A stretch of DNA of 11,835 nucleotides from an uncultured Chlorobiales bacterium (GTDB lineage Bacteria; Bacteroidota; Chlorobiia; Chlorobiales; Chlorobiaceae): contig CAIUQW010000133.1 of NCBI GenBank assembly GCA_903901395.1, positions 1 through 11,835 on the forward strand. Reading direction: 5' to 3'. The notes beneath the pieces were generated by a model. The model was not told the DNA's origin. It ran no database searches and saw only the letters and a list, made by a program, of their open reading frames with translations. Positions within the stretch are counted from its first letter, which is position 1; every line of letters begins with the position of its first letter. Below, one piece after another: positions 7,321 through 11,835 of this stretch. Made by a program: the position numbers and the translations under genes.

Positions 7321-8767
7321 GCGCGGCGTCGCATGGCTTGCGCTTCCGGCGCTTCTGTTGTTGGGATGCGCAGTGGGGCCGGATTTCGTCAAACCCGCTG
7401 CTCCAGCAGTGAAGTCGTACGACCGGCAGCCGTTGCCGAAGCCGGTGAGCGGCGGACAGCGCTTCGACGAGGGGGTCGGGCCAGCGGCGCAGTGGTGGAA
7501 GTCGTTCGGCTCAAGCCAACTCGACGCGGTGGTCGCGCAAGGGCTGGCGGACAACCCCGGCCTGCAAGCTGCCGAGGCGAGTCTGAAAGCAAGTCGGGAG
7601 AATCTCGCTGCCGGGGCCGGAATCTTCTATCCCCAGATCGGCGCAACCTTTACGCAGACGAGGCAAGCCACCTCGCCAGCCGCATCGTCGGGCTTCGGGA
7701 GCGGCGGCATCGTCAATCTTTCGACGCTCTCCGCCTCGGTGAGCTACGCGCTCGATATTTTCGGCGGGCAGCGTCGAGGCGTCGAGGCGCTCGAAGCGCA
7801 GGTTGACGCGCAGCGGGCGCAGATGCTTGGCGCGTACATGACGCTGACCGGCAACATCGTCAACACGAGCATCGCCATCGCCGCGTATCGCGAGCAGCTC
7901 GACGAACTCGATCAGCTCATCGCCATCGAGAAGGATCAGCTTTCGATTGCCACGAAGCAGCAGCAGGCGGGCATCGCGCCATACAGCTCCGTGCTGGCTT
8001 TGCAGAGCCAGCTAGCCTCGCTCGAAGCCTCCGTGCCGCCCGTCCGGCAGCGCCTGAGCCAGGCGGAGCACCTGCTCGCCACGCTCGCGGGCAAAACTCC
8101 GGCGGAGTGGCAGACGCCCGACCTGCGCCTCTCCGCCATCACGCTGCCGCCCAACGTGCCGCTCACGCTCCCCTCGGAGCTGGTTCGCCAGCGCCCCGAC
8201 ATCCTCGCCGCCGAAGCGCAACTGCACGCCGCCAACGCGCAAATCGGCGTGGCTACGGCGGCGCTTTTCCCGAGCTTCACGCTCACCGGCAGCTACGGGC
8301 GCAGCGCCAACCAGCCGCACGAGCTTGCCGATCCGGCGAATCGCCTCTGGTCAATCGGCGGCAACATCGCCGAGCCGATCTTCAACGGCGGCACGCTTCG
8401 AGCCAAACGCCGCGTCGCCATTGAAGCGCGGAACCAGACACTCGCCCTCTACCGCCAGACCGTGCTCGCAGCCTTCGCCCAGGTCGCCGACCTCATCCGC
8501 GCCCTCGCACACGACGCCGAAGCGGTGCAGGCCGAATCGAAAGCGCTCGAAAGCGCCAAACTCGCGCTCGACCTCATCCAGGCAAACTACAAGGCAGGCA
8601 TGGTCAACTACTTACAGGTGATTCTGGCGGACATCCAGTACCGCCAGGCAAAGATCGGCTACCTGCAAGCCCGCGCCCAGCAGATGCAGGATACCGCCGC
8701 CATGTACGTCGCCCTCGGCGGCGGCTGGCAGAATGATGAGATGGCGAAGCGGAAGGCGGGGATGTGA
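7295..8767 (+). CDS. Outer-membrane efflux lipoprotein, NodT/OprM family (TolC-like channel)
   Basis: The outer-membrane channel of the exporter, 490 aa, a usual length for this family. It starts with GTG at 7295, inside the last codons of the adaptor gene (26-nt overlap). The N-terminus KKQ...NRR plus a hydrophobic core ends in lipobox LLGC with lipid-bearing Cys25. Ala follows Cys, compatible with outer-membrane sorting. Two outer-membrane efflux repeats follow, about 70-265 and 295-478. Hallmarks are FYPQIG, YALDIFGG, the RQRPDILAAEAQL segment (298-310), LFPSFTLTGSYG (324-335), AEPIFNGG (359-366) and the closing ALGGGW. It completes the pump encoded by the three preceding genes. No clear Shine-Dalgarno precedes the GTG, so translation probably depends on ribosomes finishing the adaptor. 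No frameshift or missing segment is seen. Confidence 0.93.
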   Translation: MKKQRTTNRRGVAWLALPALLLLGCAVGPDFVKPAAPAVKSYDRQPLPKPVSGGQRFDEGVGPAAQWWKSFGSSQLDAVVAQGLADNPGLQAAEASLKASRENLAAGAGIFYPQIGATFTQTRQATSPAASSGFGSGGIVNLSTLSASVSYALDIFGGQRRGVEALEAQVDAQRAQMLGAYMTLTGNIVNTSIAIAAYREQLDELDQLIAIEKDQLSIATKQQQAGIAPYSSVLALQSQLASLEASVPPVRQRLSQAEHLLATLAGKTPAEWQTPDLRLSAITLPPNVPLTLPSELVRQRPDILAAEAQLHAANAQIGVATAALFPSFTLTGSYGRSANQPHELADPANRLWSIGGNIAEPIFNGGTLRAKRRVAIEARNQTLALYRQTVLAAFAQVADLIRALAHDAEAVQAESKALESAKLALDLIQANYKAGMVNYLQVILADIQYRQAKIGYLQARAQQMQDTAAMYVALGGGWQNDEMAKRKAGM

Positions 8768-9095
8768 GGATAAACGTAAGAATTACGATGTTTCGGATGC
8801 CCGCCCTCCGAACCGGAAAATGGACGAAAAAAAGCGGCCCATGCAGTTCCAACAGCCTCAACGTGCCGGGATAGCCTTTCAGCGCCACGGTACAAATTGC
8901 CCGTCCAGAACCGTCAAGCTGACGACGCCGGAAAAGCAAACACCAGCATGATCGAAATTTTACTGGCGGAATCGTGAATTTTCGCCTATTTTTTCTTTTG
9001 AACCGTACAGACCACACTGCAAGAAACTGGAGATTTGAGGCGAGGCGTTACTGAAACCGGCGTTTGATACAGAAGCGACAAAATCAAATAAAGAG
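8768..9095. other. Intergenic region after the exporter operon
   Basis: About 330 bp with no convincing gene. Minor hairpins such as CGTAA-GAA-TTACG (about 8775-8787) are too small to call. The one notable element is the first copy of a 32-bp repeat at 8964-8995, which may act as operon terminator, as promoter for the following gene, or both. Base composition falls from GC-rich at the operon end to AT-rich towards 9090, marking the start of the accessory patch. Confidence 0.5.
8963..8995 (+). promoter_or_regulatory. Repeat element copy 1: promoter-like and terminator-like
   Basis: Read as a promoter, CTGGCG (8963-8968) and TATTTT (8987-8992) are separated by 18 bp and precede the truncated nucleotidyltransferase gene. 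Read as a terminator, GGCGGAA and TTTCGCC can pair (one G-U) around an 8-nt loop, followed by TATTTTTT, and the element lies about 200 bp past the exporter operon. Copy 2 at 9703-9734 matches 26 of 32 bases, with the shared core ATTTTCGCCTAT. The repeat is seen directly; its function is inference. Confidence 0.45.
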
Positions 9096-9257
9096 ATGAT
9101 GAACAGCGAGCTTACTCAAAAACGTGAAGAGATTATGGGAATAGCCAGCGAATATGGCATCCGTAATATCCGTATTTTTGGATCGAGAGCGCGAGGTGAT
9201 AATAAAAATGATAGTGATATTGATTTGTATATCATCGATCAACGATTTGTATCTTGA
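9096..9257 (+). pseudogene. Truncated MNT-type nucleotidyltransferase (53 aa)
   Basis: A short frame with the N-terminal half of a minimal nucleotidyltransferase of the MntA/KNTase type. Such proteins usually act as antitoxins of HEPN-domain toxins by modifying the toxin, and are commonly around 95-140 aa. The catalytic signature is present: IFGSRARGD at 27-35 and SDIDLYI with D41 and D43, the expected GS-x10-DxD layout. After IID the sequence becomes IDQRFVS and stops at TGA 9255-9257. The later strand carrying the third Asp and the C-terminal helix are missing, and no continuation is found in other frames before the next gene. Two adjacent ATGs (9096, 9099) are possible, with a weak AAAGAG ahead. 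No HEPN partner is nearby. It is probably a decayed remnant, though the short protein could still be made. Confidence 0.75.
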
Positions 9258-9277
9258 AGATAATAATACTTTGATGA

Positions 9278-9667
<390 letters not shown>

Positions 9668-9701
9668 GCATGGCGCAAGGCGATTTCGATCAAGGCCACT
9701 A

Positions 9702-9734
9702 TTGGCAAAATCGGATATTTTCGCCTATATTTTC
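9702..9734 (+). promoter_or_regulatory. Repeat element copy 2: likely promoter of the antitoxin gene
   Basis: TTGGCA (9702-9707) and TATATT (9726-9731) with an 18-bp spacer make a good sigma-70-like promoter. It would start transcription near 9738, about 45 nt ahead of the antitoxin ATG at 9784. The element repeats copy 1 (8964-8995) at 26 of 32 positions. The GGC...GCC symmetry persists, but one pair of the hairpin is lost (A opposite C), so the terminator reading is weaker here. The imperfect symmetry between the two hexamers could be an operator for the antitoxin, as autoregulation is usual in such modules. Confidence 0.5.
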
Positions 9735-9783
9735 ATGTAAGGGTTTACGGATGAGATAAAATCAGAGTTTATAAGGTGAACAA

Positions 9784-10008
9784 ATGAATAAACAGCAGCT
9801 TATTGATGAAGCAGTGTCGCTACCCGTTGAAGAACGTGCGTTCGTGGTGGATTCGCTGCTACGCAGTCTGAACCAGCCGGATTTGGAAATAGACAAAAAG
9901 TGGGCTGTGGAAGCAAAACGCCGTCTTGCGGAACTGCGATCAGGCAAAGTACAGGCAATTCCTGGTGATGAAGTTTTTTCAAAGGTGTGGAAAAGGTTTG
10001 AATCATGA
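9784..10008 (+). CDS. Addiction-module antitoxin, TIGR02574 family
   Basis: A 74-aa soluble helical protein of the putative addiction-module component family, antitoxins that normally neutralise a RelE/ParE-type toxin encoded directly downstream. The pattern ALxLPxEERxxxxxSLxxSL is visible as SLPVEERAFVVDSLLRSL (residues 13-30). Next come W40 and the AKRRLAELRSG block, then IPGDEVFSKV, the conserved C-terminal part thought to contact the toxin. AAGGTG at 9773-9778 is a well-placed Shine-Dalgarno. The stop overlaps the next ATG in an ATGA, the classic arrangement for a toxin gene, but that toxin is cut to 12 codons. The antitoxin is therefore intact and alone, and may act on a toxin elsewhere or be a leftover. 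Confidence 0.85.
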   Translation: MNKQQLIDEAVSLPVEERAFVVDSLLRSLNQPDLEIDKKWAVEAKRRLAELRSGKVQAIPGDEVFSKVWKRFES

Positions 10009-10043
10009 TCTTTTCTTTTCACTCTGAAGCTGAGGCGATATAA
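10005..10043 (+). pseudogene. RelE/ParE-type toxin stump (12 codons)
   Basis: Overlapping the antitoxin stop by four bases is an ATG reading MIFSFHSEAEAI and then TAA (10041-10043). This matches the usual N-terminus of RelE/ParE-family toxins, where a first strand is followed by HPEAE-like residues and a helix. Nothing that could continue a toxin of about 95 aa follows in any frame before the AT-rich gene at 10076. The break falls at about codon 11, and the DNA beyond is AT-rich and unlike its left neighbour. This suggests the toxin body was lost when foreign DNA was inserted or by deletion. The position in the antitoxin operon is strong support despite the short length. Confidence 0.65.
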
Positions 10044-10075
10044 ACTCAAAATAAATCCATATTAGGTATAAGAAT

Positions 10076-11017
10076 ATGAATTTACCAGAAACAGAAACAC
10101 TGCTATCATTAATCGGTAGCCTTGGTATAGGGACATTATTTGGAGCAGGGATAGTATATTTTTTTATAAAATCATTCCTTCCTTCCTATTTCTCTGAAAA
10201 AGGTAAAAATCTGGCGACTAAGGAAGACATTGAGACAATTACCAATAAAGTTGAATCCGTAAAAACAGATTATGCAAGAATATTAGAAGAAGTCCGCAGC
10301 AACAATCAAATAAAACTCGCCTCAATAGAAAGAGAAAAAAACACCAAAAAAGAAGTATATCTTCAAGCAGCTGAGGCTATAACAAGAAGCCAAAATATTG
10401 TGCCAAGTTTTTCTAATTTAAATATCAATGAAGAGACTATCACTTCAGGTATGACTAACGACGCAGGGATCATTGCTAAAATCCAAATTGTTGGTTCCGA
10501 AACAACTGTTAAAGCAGTTACTAATTTTATGGCGGCCATAAGTTCAGTATCATTAGAGCTAATGCTTGAAAGAATGCCCCTTATACAAAGAAAAAAAACA
10601 ATTGAAACACTTGAAAGTCTTCGAGGTAAATCAGCGCAAGAAATTGAAAAATTTATATCGCTAATGAAAAATTTAAATCTTCAAGGCAACTATGATCAAA
10701 GGACTTGGGAGCTAATTAATAAAAATATAGATTTTGAACAACAGCAAAATCAAAAGTTTCAGCAGGAAATAGAAAATCTGTGGCACATACAGAATAAAGA
10801 ACATTTGGAGTTTGTAAACAAATGTATGCAACGCCATTTTGAAATATCGGAGTTATTACCAGAAGCTATCCTTTCGGTACGTGAAGAATTGGATATGACT
10901 ATATCAAGCGAAGCGTATCTTGATATTTATAAAAGCAATATCGAAAAGATGAAATTAGTTTTTAAAATGTTTTTGGATAATATTCCTAAAACAATAGAGC
11001 CTAACAAGGCAAATTAG
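10076..11017 (+). CDS. Uncharacterised membrane-anchored coiled-coil protein (313 aa), AT-rich
   Basis: I do not recognise a named family. Residues about 9-35 (LSLIGSLGIGTLFGAGIVYFFIK) form one N-terminal membrane helix rich in glycine. GKNLATKEDIETITNKVESVK (43-63) follows, a segment I have seen after a single membrane helix in many uncharacterised accessory proteins. A long charged, helical, coiled-coil-prone region (about 50-105) comes next, then a mainly helical Gln/Asn/Glu/Lys-rich body. No enzyme motif, zinc site or nucleotide-binding loop is seen. It would sit in the inner membrane, most likely with the bulk in the cytoplasm. AGG at 10064-10066 is a modest Shine-Dalgarno. Codon use is strongly AT-biased against the GC-rich flanks, a sign of recent transfer. 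It starts 32 bp after the toxin stump and may be transcribed from the antitoxin promoter. Its function is unknown; the setting allows a defence or toxin-like role, but nothing in the sequence proves it. Confidence 0.85.
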   Translation: MNLPETETLLSLIGSLGIGTLFGAGIVYFFIKSFLPSYFSEKGKNLATKEDIETITNKVESVKTDYARILEEVRSNNQIKLASIEREKNTKKEVYLQAAEAITRSQNIVPSFSNLNINEETITSGMTNDAGIIAKIQIVGSETTVKAVTNFMAAISSVSLELMLERMPLIQRKKTIETLESLRGKSAQEIEKFISLMKNLNLQGNYDQRTWELINKNIDFEQQQNQKFQQEIENLWHIQNKEHLEFVNKCMQRHFEISELLPEAILSVREELDMTISSEAYLDIYKSNIEKMKLVFKMFLDNIPKTIEPNKAN

Positions 11018-11110
11018 CGACGTTGCTTCCCTTCAAAAAAGCGAACAGTTAGCTGGACACTCAATAAATGAAACCAAACTTCCTCCCCCTCCCACCAACA
11101 TCCTAAACGC

Positions 11111-11140
11111 AGAAAACCGGACTTCTCAGCCCGGTTTTCT
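11111..11140. terminator. Bidirectional hairpin terminator between convergent genes
   Basis: AGAAAACCGG (11111-11120) and CCGGTTTTCT (11131-11140) form a perfect 10-bp stem around a 10-nt loop. The T-run is inside the outer part of the stem on both strands, so the hairpin could end transcripts of the AT-rich gene from the left and of rnr from the right. It lies about 95 bp after one stop codon and 35 bp after the other. Confidence 0.7.
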
Positions 11141-11174
11141 ATCAATCTTCCATTATATCCGAATCAATCCAATC

Positions 11175-11835
11175 TCACTCCAGCGTGAGATCGATGGTTC
11201 TTCTGGTCATATCGACTTCGTGCACTTTCACCTTCAGGCGCTGGCCGATTTGTAGTTTTCGTTTTTTGCGTTTGCCTACCAGCGAGTAGGTGGATTCGTC
11301 GTATTCGTAGTAGTCGTCCTTGAGGTTGCGCATGTGCACCAGCCCCTCGATGGCGAAATCGACCATACGCACGTAGATGCCGTACTCGGTTGCGCCGGTG
11401 ATGACGCCTGCGTAGGTGTTGCCGAGGTGCGCGGACATGTACTCAACCTGCTTGAGCTTGATCGATTCGCGCTCCGCTTCGGTGGCGATTTTTTCACGCT
11501 CGTTGGAAATCTGACAGACCGAGCCGAGGATGTTGGTGATCGCTGAAATCCGCTCCGCCGACAGCTTCTTGCGCTTCTTCCTCGCGCCTTCGTACTCGAA
11601 AAGCATCCGGTGCACCAAGAGGTCAGGATAGCGCCTGATCGGCGACGTGAAATGCGTGTAGTGCTCGAAGCCGAGGCCAAAGTGGCCGTCGTTGCTCGGC
11701 GAGTAAACCGCCTTCGACATGGAGCGCAGCACCAGCTCGTTGACGAGGAACTCGATGTTCGTGCCATGCACCTTCTGGAGCAGCTCGCGCAGCGCTTTGG
11801 ACGACACCGTGGCGCTCTCCTTGCCCTTGCGGTCG
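11175..11835 (-). CDS. rnr: Ribonuclease R, C-terminal part (gene continues past the window edge)
   Basis: The last 219 codons of a 3'-to-5' exoribonuclease of the RNase II/R family, which degrades structured RNA processively in the cytoplasm. The frame stays open to base 11835, so the true start lies to the right, outside the window, and any start called inside is artificial. The end of the catalytic RNB domain is visible, with the family signature [15 protein letters not shown] and IRRYPD and the following helices. An S1 RNA-binding domain comes next ([18 protein letters not shown] to [10 protein letters not shown], ending [19 protein letters not shown]). The protein stops right after the S1 domain, without the long Lys/Arg-rich tail found in enterobacterial RNase R. 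RNase R rather than RNase II is preferred from the S1 and signature sequence, but the N-terminal half is not visible. Confidence 0.9.
   Translation of the reverse strand, partial: DRKGKESATVSSKALRELLQKVHGTNIEFLVNELVLRSMSKAVYSPSNDGHFGLGFEHYTHFTSPIRRYPDLLVHRMLFEYEGARKKRKKLSAERISAITNILGSVCQISNEREKIATEAERESIKLKQVEYMSAHLGNTYAGVITGATEYGIYVRMVDFAIEGLVHMRNLKDDYYEYDESTYSLVGKRKKRKLQIGQRLKVKVHEVDMTRRTIDLTLE

Noticed and set aside
6373..7554. Minus-strand open frame of 393 codons
   Set aside because: It is antisense to the adaptor and channel genes. The product is Arg/His/Ala-rich with no domain, while the opposite strand encodes recognisable families.
8733..8951. Plus-strand 72-codon frame after the exporter
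   Set aside because: It starts inside the channel gene, has a charged random-looking sequence and no ribosome site.
11175..11807. Treating the rnr fragment as a complete 210-aa protein starting at 11807
   Set aside because: The frame is open to the window edge and the visible part begins within the RNB domain, so the GTG at 11807 is an internal codon of a longer gene.

Overview
The window is one stretch of bacterial chromosome. Most of it is GC-rich (the 60-base line at 8161 is about 73% G+C by hand count). A short accessory patch near the right end is far more AT-rich (the line at 10321 is about 33%). The gene style (multi-PAS hybrid kinase, DevC/MacB-type exporter, rnr, toxin-antitoxin scraps, AF_0612-type aspartic protease) gives me the impression of a green sulfur bacterium of the Chlorobium/Chlorobaculum kind. 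That is an impression from gene families, not a database match.

Left part (1-4174, minus strand): a strong hairpin terminator (32-68) lies just past a tRNA-Gln(CUG) gene (73-145). To its right a very large gene (252-4040) encodes a soluble hybrid histidine kinase with about seven PAS-type domains, a kinase core and a C-terminal receiver. A credible promoter for it lies at 4147-4174.

Middle part (4532-8767, plus strand): a tightly packed four-gene operon for a tripartite exporter. It encodes a DevC/MacB-like permease, a LolD/MacB-like ATPase, a HlyD-family adaptor and a NodT-family outer-membrane lipoprotein. Genes abut or overlap (1-nt gap, 11-nt overlap, 26-nt overlap), so translation is probably coupled. 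Together they would form a complete inner-membrane to outer-membrane pump. The substrate cannot be read from the sequence. The pump is divergent from the kinase gene across about 490 bp of non-coding DNA.

Right part (8768-11174, plus strand): an accessory patch between the pump operon and rnr. It holds a truncated MNT-type nucleotidyltransferase (53 aa, catalytic motif intact, C-terminal half missing), a small retropepsin-like aspartic protease, an intact addiction-module antitoxin overlapping a 12-codon stump of its RelE/ParE-type toxin, and an AT-rich gene of unknown function for a membrane-anchored coiled-coil protein. Two copies of a 32-bp element (26/32 identical) lie about 740 bp apart in this patch. 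Each reads as a promoter in front of a toxin-antitoxin-type gene, and the first also resembles a terminator. The patch looks like a decayed toxin-antitoxin cluster into which foreign DNA has been spliced.

Right edge (11175-11835, minus strand): the C-terminal 219 codons of ribonuclease R, whose start lies outside the window. A hairpin terminator at 11111-11140 separates it from the convergent accessory gene.

I see no CRISPR array, insertion sequence, rRNA, or complete recognised defence system. The most promising uncharacterised item is the AT-rich gene at 10076-11017 and its junction with the toxin stump.
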